63,785 nucleotides of DNA from a virus. Location: the IMG/VR virus record IMGVR_UViG_3300046318_000369, positions 1 to 63,785 of that record; one strand, 5' to 3'. The position numbers and the translations under genes were made by a program. Position 1 is the stretch's first letter, and every line of letters starts with the position of its first letter. Below are positions 19,001-26,995 of this stretch, piece after piece. The notes beneath the pieces are model-generated. The model searched no databases. It was not told where the DNA came from and saw only the letters and a list, made by a program, of their open reading frames with translations.

Positions 19001-21553
19001 GACAACGGCACCGGCCGAGAGAACGTTGCAGTAGGTTACGAAAATTTATTATATAACACTACCGGTGTTCATAATACCGCACTTGGCCATCAAAGCATGA
19101 TGCTAAACGAAACCGGCGAACAAAATTCAGCAGTTGGTTACGCAAGTTTATATTATAATACTTCTGGTGCTAGAAATGCAGCATTTGGATTTGCTGCTTT
19201 AGAAGCAAACGGTACTGGAAATAATAATTCTGCATTTGGTTACTACGCATTAAGGAGTGTAAGTGGTTCTAATAATACCGGTATAGGTTATAATTCAGGT
19301 AATTTAATTACCACCGGATCAAAAAACGTTGTTATTGGTAGCAATAGCGGAAGTTCTATAGCAGAATTAAGCAATAGAATTATTATCAGTGACGGTGACG
19401 GTAATATTAGAATTAGTGTTAATGACACAGGAGTTGTATCTATACCATCAACTTCAACATCAACCTCGACTACTACAGGTGCATTAGTTGTAACAGGTGG
19501 CGTCGGAATTGGCAATAATTTATATGTGGGTAAAAATACCACACTAGGTATCAATACATCGCATTTATTAACTGTTAATGCAAAAACTACTATTGAAGGA
19601 ATAACAGTAGGTACAGGAGGAGGAAATCAGACTACTAACACAGCATTTGGTCGAAATGCGTTAGTGTCGAACTCTACTTGGACCTATGCAACAGATAATG
19701 TTGCAATAGGATACAATGCACTTACTACCAATACTAACGGAAGTTCGAATGTAGCAGTAGGTAGTCACACGCTTGAATCTAATATTGACGGTGATTGGAA
19801 TACAGGATTAGGTTATTATGCGCTCAATGCTAATAGTGATGGAGAGGAAAATACTGCTGTAGGCAGTTATTCGTTACAAGCAAATATATCTGGTACTTAT
19901 AATACAGCTTTAGGTAGTCGTGCTCTTCAAACAAACAATAGTGGTATGGAAAATACCGCAGTAGGATTTAGTGCATTAGATAAAAATACCGACGGATTTT
20001 ATAATACCGCAGTTGGAGGCAACGCTCTTTCTACTAACACTACAGGAACTTACAACACAGCAGTAGGGCGAGAAGCACTTGCACTATCTACTGGGTCTTA
20101 TAATATTGCTATTGGAGCCGGCGCTGGCCTATTTATGAGTCAAGGATCATACAACGTTGTTATTGGTAGCAATGACGGAAGTAGTATTTCCACATTAAGC
20201 AATAGAATTATTATCAGTGATGGTGCTGGTACCATTAGAATTAGTGTTAATGACACAGGAGTTGTATCTATACCATCAACAACTACTGCAACTTCTACTA
20301 CTACAGGTGCATTAGTTGTAACAGGTGGTACTGGAATCGGTGGTGATTTATATGTGGGTAAAAATACCACACTAGGTATCAATACATCGCATTCACTGAC
20401 TGTTAATGCAAAAACAACAATAGAAGGGTTAACAGTAGGTACCGGTTCGGGTAACATTACATCTAATGTAGTATTTGGACTCAGTGCATTTACAACAAAT
20501 ATTGACGGTGCAGATAACATTGCAATAGGTGAATCTGCATTAGAGTTGAATGAGTACGGAACAGACAATATAGCAATGGGGTCTTTTGCGTTATGCTCTA
20601 ATACAGATGGATATTATAATATAGCAATTGGTAGCTCGGCGTTAAGTTCTAGTGGAATTGCACATGACAATATAGCAATAGGTAGACGTGCTTTATCTAT
20701 AAATGATTCAGGAAACAACAATTTAGCAATCGGCAATGATACATTAAATGATAATGATACAGGAAGTAATAACATTGCTATCGGTTATCAAGCGTTAAAC
20801 AGATTGTTCAGCGGAAACAATAATATTGGCATAGGACATTTTGCGGCCTATCTATTAACTTCGGGTTCAAACAACGTAGTCATTGGCGGAAACGACGGAA
20901 GTTCGATAGCTGGATTAAGCAATAGAATAATTATCAGTGACGGTGCTGGAAATATTAGAATTAGTGTTAATAATACCGGCACTGTTACTATTTCTACTAC
21001 AACTAATGCAACTTCCACTGCAACTGGTGCATTGGTTGTTGCAGGTGGTGTAGGTATTGGTGGTGATTTATATGTAGGAGGTACCATAAATTTTGCCGGA
21101 ACCATTACTGGCATTTCTACAGATATTACCATAAGCGATGATACAGAATCGACTACACTTTATCCGGTTATGGTAAATGCCGCAGGTTCTGCACAACCAC
21201 TAAAAGTTACAACACCCAAGTTATACTTTAATGCATCAACTGGAGATTTATCGGCTACTAACTTTAATTCATTATCTGATATAACATTAAAGGAAAATAT
21301 AGAACCTATATTAAATTCTTTTGATATATTAGAAAAAATAAACGTGGTCCAATTTAATTGGAAAGATACTGGAAAACGTGCATACGGAGTAATAGCACAA
21401 GAAATAGAAAAAATATTACCAGAAATTGTGCATAGCACAGATGATAATTTAAAAAGTGTATCTTATACACAGCTAATGGCATTCATGATCAATGTAATAA
21501 AAGACCAACAATCAGAAATTGCAAACATTAAAAAAATTCTAGGAAATAAATAG
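16019..21553 (+). CDS. Giant trimeric-adhesin-like tail fibre with S74 intramolecular chaperone
   Basis: An 1844-residue putative fibre. It contains six long modules, each made of a GALVVAGGVGIG cassette, an N-A-K-T-T-I-E-G link, many short N-T-A-(I/V)-G-x-x-(A/S)-L repeats of the YadA head type, and a closing NNVVIGSNNGSSISTLSNR then RISVND segment. The last 92 residues (from S1753) match the peptidase S74 / endosialidase-type chaperone: S-D-x-x-x-K (S1753, K1758), F-N-W-K, Y-G-V-I-A-Q-E-I, and a final coiled-coil. In characterised members this domain directs trimerisation and then cuts itself off just before the Ser. The conserved Ser-Lys pair predicts a processed shaft of about 1752 residues. 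No depolymerase motif is seen. Confidence 0.85.
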   Translation: MANVNDFRVKNGLSVTTTATIEGTNTATSTATGALVVVGGVGIGNSLYVGANTTLGTDTLNSLTVNAKTTIEGITVGTGPDTANNDTNTVVGRNSLSANTSGESDTALGNNALLRNTTGNNNTAVGDGAMYSNRSGSSNTTLGSASLLLNTTGSNNTAVGVSALQNSTGWSNTAVGTSALYQTTGSDNTAIGEGAGGSITTGNRNVVIGRNNGSTIATLSNRIIISDGDGNIRISVNNTGTVTIPVGLLVNDITVGKGNSDVESNTALGISALLNNSNDGFENTAIGYQALKFNTSGYDNTALGYNSLRNNTIGTVNIAIGGNSLLTNTTGTENIAIGYNSLTDSTGTTKSIAIGHFSLGSSRKSDNTAIGYYSMGSGTVTGDWNVAVGNYTLRNNTGGWFNTAIGNNSLKSNTVGYSNVAIGVDSLSSNDNGTNNTAVGVRALSSNTQGTSNIAVGYESLRYNKTGDYNIGIGFLTLNANTSGWMNVSLGPYSLYYNKTGTKNIAIGPYALESNETGYFNTALGYGAGRAITSGSNNVVIGSNNGSSISTLSNRIIISDGSGNIRISVNDTGAVSIPASNASTSVSTGALVVAGGVGIGGNLYVGGSIFGATSVSGVITTATNLGGGAQYQIPYQTESGATSFESDLTYNYTSNRLETVNAKLTGTTTSTSTTTGALIVAGGVGIGNSLYVGGNTTVGINTSHSLTVNAKTTIQGLTVGAGANNDDTNSAFGVDALSSNQGFWNTAIGFYALKSSVSSRGHTAVGSFALTANDLGEDNTAIGYNSLGSNTSGFSNAAVGTDSLASNESGGRNVALGYKSLRSLLDGYQNTAIGYGALFASTSSSHNIALGYNAGNAITTGSYNVVIGSNNGSSISTLSNRIIISDGSGNIRISVNDTGTVTISTTTNATSTTTGALVVTGGVGIGGDLYVGKNTTLGINTSHSLTVNAKTTLEGATLGVGPGTGFGNLVFGIEAFENNTTGYSNIAIGYRSLRDNGTGRENVAVGYENLLYNTTGVHNTALGHQSMMLNETGEQNSAVGYASLYYNTSGARNAAFGFAALEANGTGNNNSAFGYYALRSVSGSNNTGIGYNSGNLITTGSKNVVIGSNSGSSIAELSNRIIISDGDGNIRISVNDTGVVSIPSTSTSTSTTTGALVVTGGVGIGNNLYVGKNTTLGINTSHLLTVNAKTTIEGITVGTGGGNQTTNTAFGRNALVSNSTWTYATDNVAIGYNALTTNTNGSSNVAVGSHTLESNIDGDWNTGLGYYALNANSDGEENTAVGSYSLQANISGTYNTALGSRALQTNNSGMENTAVGFSALDKNTDGFYNTAVGGNALSTNTTGTYNTAVGREALALSTGSYNIAIGAGAGLFMSQGSYNVVIGSNDGSSISTLSNRIIISDGAGTIRISVNDTGVVSIPSTTTATSTTTGALVVTGGTGIGGDLYVGKNTTLGINTSHSLTVNAKTTIEGLTVGTGSGNITSNVVFGLSAFTTNIDGADNIAIGESALELNEYGTDNIAMGSFALCSNTDGYYNIAIGSSALSSSGIAHDNIAIGRRALSINDSGNNNLAIGNDTLNDNDTGSNNIAIGYQALNRLFSGNNNIGIGHFAAYLLTSGSNNVVIGGNDGSSIAGLSNRIIISDGAGNIRISVNNTGTVTISTTTNATSTATGALVVAGGVGIGGDLYVGGTINFAGTITGISTDITISDDTESTTLYPVMVNAAGSAQPLKVTTPKLYFNASTGDLSATNFNSLSDITLKENIEPILNSFDILEKINVVQFNWKDTGKRAYGVIAQEIEKILPEIVHSTDDNLKSVSYTQLMAFMINVIKDQQSEIANIKKILGNK
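16085..21085 (+). repeat. Six tandem fibre modules with near-identical DNA segments
   Basis: The module-closing segment recurs near 16680, 17680, 18660, 19380, 20205 and 20925. About 90 bases from 17641 and from 18619 differ by a single base over most of their length. The segment coding for the start of the N-A-K-T-T link recurs almost unchanged near 18830, 19535 and 20361. High nucleotide identity implies recent duplication or ongoing gene conversion. Confidence 0.85.
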
Positions 21554-21565
21554 AAAATTCATTAT

Positions 21566-21611
21566 AATTAACTGAGTATTTTATAAAAATAAATACAAAA
21601 CTCAGTTAATT
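21566..21611. promoter_or_regulatory. 12-bp inverted repeat enclosing a late promoter
   Basis: Arms AATTAACTGAGT (21566-21577) and ACTCAGTTAATT (21600-21611) are perfectly complementary; the 22-base interval contains AATAAATA at 21588-21595. The right arm ends two bases before the ATG at 21613. As RNA from the upstream gene it can form a hairpin; as DNA it brackets the promoter. There is no T-run, so simple termination is uncertain. Confidence 0.7.
21588..21595 (+). promoter_or_regulatory. Late promoter (AATAAATA) of the first modification block
   Basis: Seven of eight match to the late octamer. Predicted start near 21601, inside the right arm of the surrounding inverted repeat, leaving a leader of about 12 bases without a Shine-Dalgarno sequence. 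Confidence 0.75.
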
Positions 21612-21612
21612 T

Positions 21613-22590
21613 ATGAACTCTCTTGCAAACTTTGCTCTCGAGCACGGTGGAAGCATCCACCCTCTTATACTACCTTCATCTGTTACTAACGGAACTGGCA
21701 TAATGAATCCGTCGATTTTAATCGACAATGGAAAAATATTAGTTAACATACGGCATGTTAACTATACATTTTATCATTCTGAGGCTAAGTTATTCCAACA
21801 CCCATGGGGGCCATTAACATATCTGCATCCTGAAAATGATATACATTTACGAACAGACAATTATTATTGCGAATTAGATACTAATTTTAATATTACTAGA
21901 TTTAATAAAATAGATACTAGCAAATTTGATACTTATGAACCGAAATGGGATTTTGTAGGACTCGAAGATGCACGATTAGTTAGGTGGGATAATAAATTAT
22001 ACATCACCGGAGTTAGAAGAGATACCACTACTACTGGCCAAGGAAGAATGGAATTAAGTGAAATTGTGGTATCTGATAATGATGTAAAAGAAATTTCTAG
22101 AGTTAGAATACCGCCACCGAACGATTTAACTTCTTACTGTGAGAAGAATTGGATGCCAGTTATTGATAAACCATTTAATTATGTTAAATGGACAAATCCG
22201 ACAGAATTGGTTAGTGTCGACATTGCTAACAAAACTAGCAAAACTGAATTTTTAGGAAATCCTATACAATTACCTAGAGATTTAAGAGGCGGCACACAAG
22301 TAATATCATTTGACGAATATTATATAACATTAACTCATGAAGTTGATCTATTTAATAGCGAGGTAGGAAGAAAAGATGCTGTTTATAGACACAGATTTAT
22401 CATTTGGGATAAGAATTGGAATATTTTAAAATATACAAATGACTTTTCAATGATGGATGCTCATGTAGAATTTTCTGTAGGAATGTGTCAATATAATGAT
22501 GACCTGCTGATTACATTTGGGTTTCAGGATAACGCTGCATATTTACTAAGACTACCTATTTCTGCATTTAAAAAATTTATTACTATATAA
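21613..22590 (+). CDS. GH130-like beta-propeller glycosidase/phosphorylase-type protein
   Basis: A 325-residue protein with the sequence pattern of five-bladed GH130/GH43-type propellers. Visible features are M-N-P-S-I near residue 35, a G-L-E-D-A-R-L motif near residue 117 where GH130 enzymes carry their E-D-x-R site, then K-N-W-x-P, L-R-G-G-T-Q, H-E, and Y-x-H-R-F. GH130 enzymes cleave or phosphorolyse mannosides; related domains occur beside or fused to glycosyltransferases in phages and giant viruses, where the substrate is unknown. No signal peptide is present, so it acts in the infected cell or on the virion. It leads the modification block and is four bases from the next gene. Confidence 0.65.
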   Translation: MNSLANFALEHGGSIHPLILPSSVTNGTGIMNPSILIDNGKILVNIRHVNYTFYHSEAKLFQHPWGPLTYLHPENDIHLRTDNYYCELDTNFNITRFNKIDTSKFDTYEPKWDFVGLEDARLVRWDNKLYITGVRRDTTTTGQGRMELSEIVVSDNDVKEISRVRIPPPNDLTSYCEKNWMPVIDKPFNYVKWTNPTELVSVDIANKTSKTEFLGNPIQLPRDLRGGTQVISFDEYYITLTHEVDLFNSEVGRKDAVYRHRFIIWDKNWNILKYTNDFSMMDAHVEFSVGMCQYNDDLLITFGFQDNAAYLLRLPISAFKKFITI

Positions 22591-22594
22591 TCAT

Positions 22595-24544
22595 ATGAAT
22601 GATATCCCATTAAATACATTACTGAGCAATTTTATTATAAATCCAAATAATGATGAAAATAACTTTCAATTAGCATTATATTATAATAATATAGGACAAA
22701 CTGCATCTGCTGTATCTTATTACATTAGAACCGCAGAAAGAACCAATGATGAAAATTTGAAATATGAATGCTTAATAAAAACAGCATTGTGCTTTGAACA
22801 ACAAGGAACTCGTGGATTTTCTGTTAAAGGATTAATGCAACATGCAATTGCATTATTACCTAAAAGACCAGAGGCATATTTTTTATTAAGTAGATTTCAC
22901 GAGAGAGAAGCTAAAGAAGGAGATTGGTTTATTTCCTATATGTTAGCATCTATCGGACTAGAAGTATGCGATTTTAATGTTCCAAAATTAAGAACGGAAA
23001 TTCCATATCCTGGAAAATATGGATTATTATTTGAGAAAGCAGTAAGCAGTTGGTGGTGTGGATTATGCGAAGAATCTAAAAATATATTCAAAGATTTATT
23101 GAAAAATTATGAATTAGATGAATCTCATAGGTCTGCTGTTATTAAAAATCTTCAAATGTATAATGAATTTAATTCCAAAGAATTAATATTATTTGAAAAT
23201 TTAAAATATCCAAGACTAAAATATAAGTTTCCAGATTCTGAAAATGTTAAACGTAATTATTCTGAAGCATACCAGGACATGTTTGTTTTAACAATGTTAA
23301 ATGGAAAACGCAATGGAACTTATTTAGAAATAGGAGCAGGTAATCCATTTTATGGAAATAATACCGCATTATTAGAGAAAGAATTTAACTGGACAGGAAT
23401 CTCTGTAGATGTTGATCAACAATTCGTTGATGCATTTACTAAGGAAAGAAAAAATCCGTGTGTATTAAAAGATGCAACATTAATAGATTATAATAGATTT
23501 CTATCAGGATTAAATTTTTCATCAACAATAGACTATCTACAACTCGATTGCGATCCTCCGGAAGTTACTTATAAAATACTATTATCTATTCCTTTTGAAA
23601 AATATAAATTTGGAGTAATTACATACGAACATGATTATTATTGCGATGTATCTAAAAGTTTTAGAGAAAAGTCTAGGAAATATCTAGAATCATTTGGGTA
23701 TATTATGGTAGTAGGTGATATAGCACCAGATGAATGGAGAAACTATGAAGACTGGTGGATACATCCTGATCTAATTGACCCTGTAATTTTAAATAGTATG
23801 TTAACTAAACAGTCTGGCACAAAACGTGCAGAAGACTATATGTTGGGAAATATTAAAGAAAATTTCGATTGGGGACAAATTGCAGAAAATCCATGGTTCC
23901 TCGGTGTTGTTAATGATGAAATTTTTGTACAAGATGTATATCAAAAGTTTTTCAAGGTAGAAAAAGATGATGTAGTATTAGATGTAGGTGCAAGTGTTGG
24001 TCCGTTTACGTATCATATAATGAAGCAGTCTCCTTCGAAGGTAATATGCTTAGAGCCTCAAAAAGATCTATACCAAACTCTTTGTAAAAATTTAAGTAAT
24101 TATAATAATGTGGTATGCATTAATAAAGCTGTAGCAAATGTCAATACTGTTTTTAAAACTCGTGGACTATTCGACAAAGACGTGCAAGAAATTTGGGGGA
24201 AAGAAGCAGAAGCTGATGGAATTCAGTTTTCTACAATACTAAATGATAATGCAATTACCCATATAGATTTTTTAAAAACAGATTGTGAAGGCGGTGAATA
24301 TGATATATTCACAGACGAAAATAAATCTTGGATTTTAAAAAATGTTAAAAAAATTGCAGGAGAATTTCACCTCAGTAATAAAGAATTAAAAGAAAAATTT
24401 AGAAAATTTAGAAACAGCTACTTAGGTGATTTTAAAACTGTTAAAGTATTTTCCATGGATAATATTGATATAACTTGGGATTTATGGAATGATCACTTTA
24501 TTGAATATTACGGAGCAATAACCGTTTATATACAGAATGACTAA
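22595..24544 (+). CDS. TPR-like protein with two FkbM-type methyltransferase domains
   Basis: A 649-residue fusion. Residues 1-200 form helical TPR-like repeats (YYIRTAERTND, then RPEAYFLLSRFHERE), a module commonly attached to viral glycosyltransferases. Residues about 215-395 resemble an FkbM-like SAM fold: T-Y-L-E-I-G-A-G-N-P near 247, then D-Y-L-Q-L-D-C-D. Residues about 430-649 form a second, clearer FkbM domain: V-V-L-D-V-G-A-S-V-G-P near 465, C-L-E-P, and D-F-L-K-T-D-C-E-G-G-E. FkbM enzymes O-methylate sugars or polyketides using S-adenosylmethionine. The gene overlaps the radical SAM gene by eight bases, indicating translational coupling. Likely role: methyl-capping of a glycan; the acceptor is unknown. 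Confidence 0.72.
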   Translation: MNDIPLNTLLSNFIINPNNDENNFQLALYYNNIGQTASAVSYYIRTAERTNDENLKYECLIKTALCFEQQGTRGFSVKGLMQHAIALLPKRPEAYFLLSRFHEREAKEGDWFISYMLASIGLEVCDFNVPKLRTEIPYPGKYGLLFEKAVSSWWCGLCEESKNIFKDLLKNYELDESHRSAVIKNLQMYNEFNSKELILFENLKYPRLKYKFPDSENVKRNYSEAYQDMFVLTMLNGKRNGTYLEIGAGNPFYGNNTALLEKEFNWTGISVDVDQQFVDAFTKERKNPCVLKDATLIDYNRFLSGLNFSSTIDYLQLDCDPPEVTYKILLSIPFEKYKFGVITYEHDYYCDVSKSFREKSRKYLESFGYIMVVGDIAPDEWRNYEDWWIHPDLIDPVILNSMLTKQSGTKRAEDYMLGNIKENFDWGQIAENPWFLGVVNDEIFVQDVYQKFFKVEKDDVVLDVGASVGPFTYHIMKQSPSKVICLEPQKDLYQTLCKNLSNYNNVVCINKAVANVNTVFKTRGLFDKDVQEIWGKEAEADGIQFSTILNDNAITHIDFLKTDCEGGEYDIFTDENKSWILKNVKKIAGEFHLSNKELKEKFRKFRNSYLGDFKTVKVFSMDNIDITWDLWNDHFIEYYGAITVYIQND

Positions 24545-25457
24545 CAAAATAAAAGTATTTCCAGGAGCGTATGTAGAAAAATGGAGGCTGTCTCGTGCAC
24601 CAACATTAGAAATTACTACTATTATTCCAGCAAAAGGATGTGTAATAGATTGTGTATTTTGCCCTCAACGTATATTAGAAACTAGATATAAGGGTGATAG
24701 AATTTTATCAGTTGACGGATTTAAATTTTTAATAGATAAAGTTCCTTCGGAAGTACGGATTACATTTGCAGGATTCACAGAACCGTGGATGAACAAGAAT
24801 TGTACAGACATGATTTTGTATGCCCATGAAAAAGGGCATCCTATATCAATTTTTACAACTGGTATAGGAATGTCAATTGAAGATATTAGTAGAATTAAAC
24901 ATATTCCGTTTGCAGGATATCCAAATGGAGGGTTTGTTCTACATCTGCCCGATCAAGAAAAAAGAGCAAAACATCCTATAACAAAGTCCTATATTGAATT
25001 ATTACAGCATATAAAAAATATTCAATCTGAAATTACTAATTTACATATTATGGCAATGGGTCCAGTGCACGAAAGTGTAAAACATATTTTTTCAGATGCT
25101 TCTGTTCCAGAAATGTGGAGCAGGGCTGGAAATTTAATAGGAGAAGCACTGTTAAAACCTGAATTAGAAAAATTAAGCGGCAGTTATAAAGCTATATTTC
25201 ATGGTAATAAAGATATGACATGTAATTGTGAAGAAAAAATGTACCATAATGTACTTTTGCCCAACGGCGATGTTTCTCTTTGCTGCATGGATTATGGATT
25301 AGAAAATATCTTAGGCAATCTATATGATCAAAGTTACGATGATATTGTTCCTAATCCTTATGCTACATTCAAAATATGCAGATCTTGTGAAAATGGTATA
25401 GATGTTAATTCAGAAAAAATTATACAAGAAAAAAATTTTTTAAAATTAGAAAAATAA
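24537..25457 (+). CDS. Radical SAM protein with SPASM-like C-terminal cysteine cluster
   Basis: A 306-residue enzyme. The cluster-binding motif C-x3-C-x2-C is at C35, C39 and C42 (GCVIDCVFCPQ), the hallmark of the [4Fe-4S]-SAM site. A C-terminal region around residues 225-285 has C-N-C, a L-L-P-N-G-D-V-S-L-C-C-M-D-Y pattern and C-R-S-C, as in SPASM/twitch domains that hold further Fe-S clusters. Such enzymes modify peptides, sugars or other small molecules by radical chemistry. It overlaps the upstream methyltransferase and is three bases from the next glycosyltransferase, so it probably acts in the same pathway. Substrate unknown. It would need host Fe-S assembly and a reductant. Confidence 0.8.
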   Translation: MTNKIKVFPGAYVEKWRLSRAPTLEITTIIPAKGCVIDCVFCPQRILETRYKGDRILSVDGFKFLIDKVPSEVRITFAGFTEPWMNKNCTDMILYAHEKGHPISIFTTGIGMSIEDISRIKHIPFAGYPNGGFVLHLPDQEKRAKHPITKSYIELLQHIKNIQSEITNLHIMAMGPVHESVKHIFSDASVPEMWSRAGNLIGEALLKPELEKLSGSYKAIFHGNKDMTCNCEEKMYHNVLLPNGDVSLCCMDYGLENILGNLYDQSYDDIVPNPYATFKICRSCENGIDVNSEKIIQEKNFLKLEK

Positions 25458-25460
25458 AGA

Positions 25461-26993
25461 ATGAATAAATTAGAAAATTTTCCTCCGGTATATTGGTTAA
25501 CCTTAAAAGGTTCATCAAGGCAGGAATACATGATTAAACAATTTGAAGAGTATGGTATCAAAAATCATAAAATGATAGAAGGATACGATGCTAGGGAAAT
25601 TGATTTAAAAAATAGTGAAATAGTTTCAGGATCTTATTTTCATCAATTAGATAATGGACAAATAGGGTGTACAATTTCTCATTTAAAAATGATCAAGGAA
25701 TGGTATGAAAATTCTGATAGTCCATGCGCAATTTTTTTCGAAGATGATATAAATTTTAATTCAGTTAATTATTGGAATTTTACCTGGAATGATGTATTGG
25801 AAAATTTGCCAAAAAATTGGAATTGTGTTCAATTATGCCTAGTAAAACATAAAAAAATATCAGGAGTTAACCTGCATCTTAGAACCAATATGAATTGGTC
25901 AGCAGCAGCATATATTATAACTAGAGAATATGCAAAAAGATTAATTGATAATTATTGCATAGGAGATGATAAATTTATATTAAGAATTACCGGTGATCCC
26001 CGCGCTATTCCATTTATTGAAAATGTAATTTATTTTTTAGAATATGGTGATGTATATACCTTGCCTATTTTTACAGAACAAATTTCATTGGTATCTTATT
26101 TTTACGGGCATTTTAGAGAAATGGAAACAATAGATGAAAATAAACGCTCATCTATTAATGTGTTAGCATGGTGGAAGAAAAACGGAAAGAAAACATCCAT
26201 AGAGGAAATTATGAATAAAGTAAAATCAATTCCTGTCATAGGAACATCTGTTATAGATAATACATTTTGGGTCAATAGGCTTTTAATGAGTATTGATTAT
26301 CCTGTAGATAATTTTGTTATTATCAATAATAACGGAAGGGGTGAATTGGATCAAGAATTAGATAGATTAAAAAGCATAGATCACCCATATGTTAAGAATA
26401 TAATAGTAACAACATTACCTGCTAATATAGGAACTGCTGGCAGTTGGAATCTTATCATTAAATGTTTTATGAATAGTCCATATTGGATAATAGTTAAGGA
26501 TGATGTTGCATTTACTCCTGGCATTCTTGAAGAAATGATGATTAATGCAGATTCGGATCCATTAATAGGTCTGATACATGGATATGCGGGCGATTTTGGA
26601 GTCGGGTGCTGGGATTTCTTTTTTATTAGAGATATTATTATTCAAGAATTTGGGTTGTTTGATGAAAATTTATATCCTATGTTCTGCGAGGACGTTGATT
26701 ATATGATTAGATTTATGCATCGTCCTATTAGAAAAGTAATTTCTTTAAGTAAACCATATTATAGAAAATTTGTTGAAAGAAAAGATCATAAGGATAGCAG
26801 CGACATAGATCCGTTACTCAAGGATCAATTAGATGCATCTACTAGTTTAAACATAGATTATCTTAATAAAAAATGGGGTACAGATTGGAGATTATCTGCT
26901 CCAACAATATTACCATTTGAAAATACACCTAATCATGTTTCTAGAACAACTTATGATTTAAATTTTGTAAGAAAAAAGAATTTAGGATTTTGA
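25461..26993 (+). CDS. Bifunctional glycosyltransferase: GT25-like plus GT2-like domains
   Basis: A 510-residue fusion. Residues 1-215 match GT25 (LPS biosynthesis type): P-P-V-Y-W-L-T-L-K at the N-terminus, G-C-T-I-S-H-L near residue 72, F-F-E-D-D-I near 94, and a late Y-I-I-T-R-E-Y-A segment. Residues about 250-460 resemble a GT-A/GT2 domain: V-I-G-T-S-V-I-D, N-N-N-G-R-G, N-I-G-T-A-G-S-W-N, I-V-K-D-D-V near 350 as the metal-binding acidic motif, and F-C-E-D-V-D-Y further on. It would transfer two sugars from nucleotide donors. It starts three bases after the radical SAM stop and is followed closely by the oxygenase-like gene. Acceptor not known. Confidence 0.78.
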   Translation: MNKLENFPPVYWLTLKGSSRQEYMIKQFEEYGIKNHKMIEGYDAREIDLKNSEIVSGSYFHQLDNGQIGCTISHLKMIKEWYENSDSPCAIFFEDDINFNSVNYWNFTWNDVLENLPKNWNCVQLCLVKHKKISGVNLHLRTNMNWSAAAYIITREYAKRLIDNYCIGDDKFILRITGDPRAIPFIENVIYFLEYGDVYTLPIFTEQISLVSYFYGHFREMETIDENKRSSINVLAWWKKNGKKTSIEEIMNKVKSIPVIGTSVIDNTFWVNRLLMSIDYPVDNFVIINNNGRGELDQELDRLKSIDHPYVKNIIVTTLPANIGTAGSWNLIIKCFMNSPYWIIVKDDVAFTPGILEEMMINADSDPLIGLIHGYAGDFGVGCWDFFFIRDIIIQEFGLFDENLYPMFCEDVDYMIRFMHRPIRKVISLSKPYYRKFVERKDHKDSSDIDPLLKDQLDASTSLNIDYLNKKWGTDWRLSAPTILPFENTPNHVSRTTYDLNFVRKKNLGF

Positions 26994-26995
26994 CT

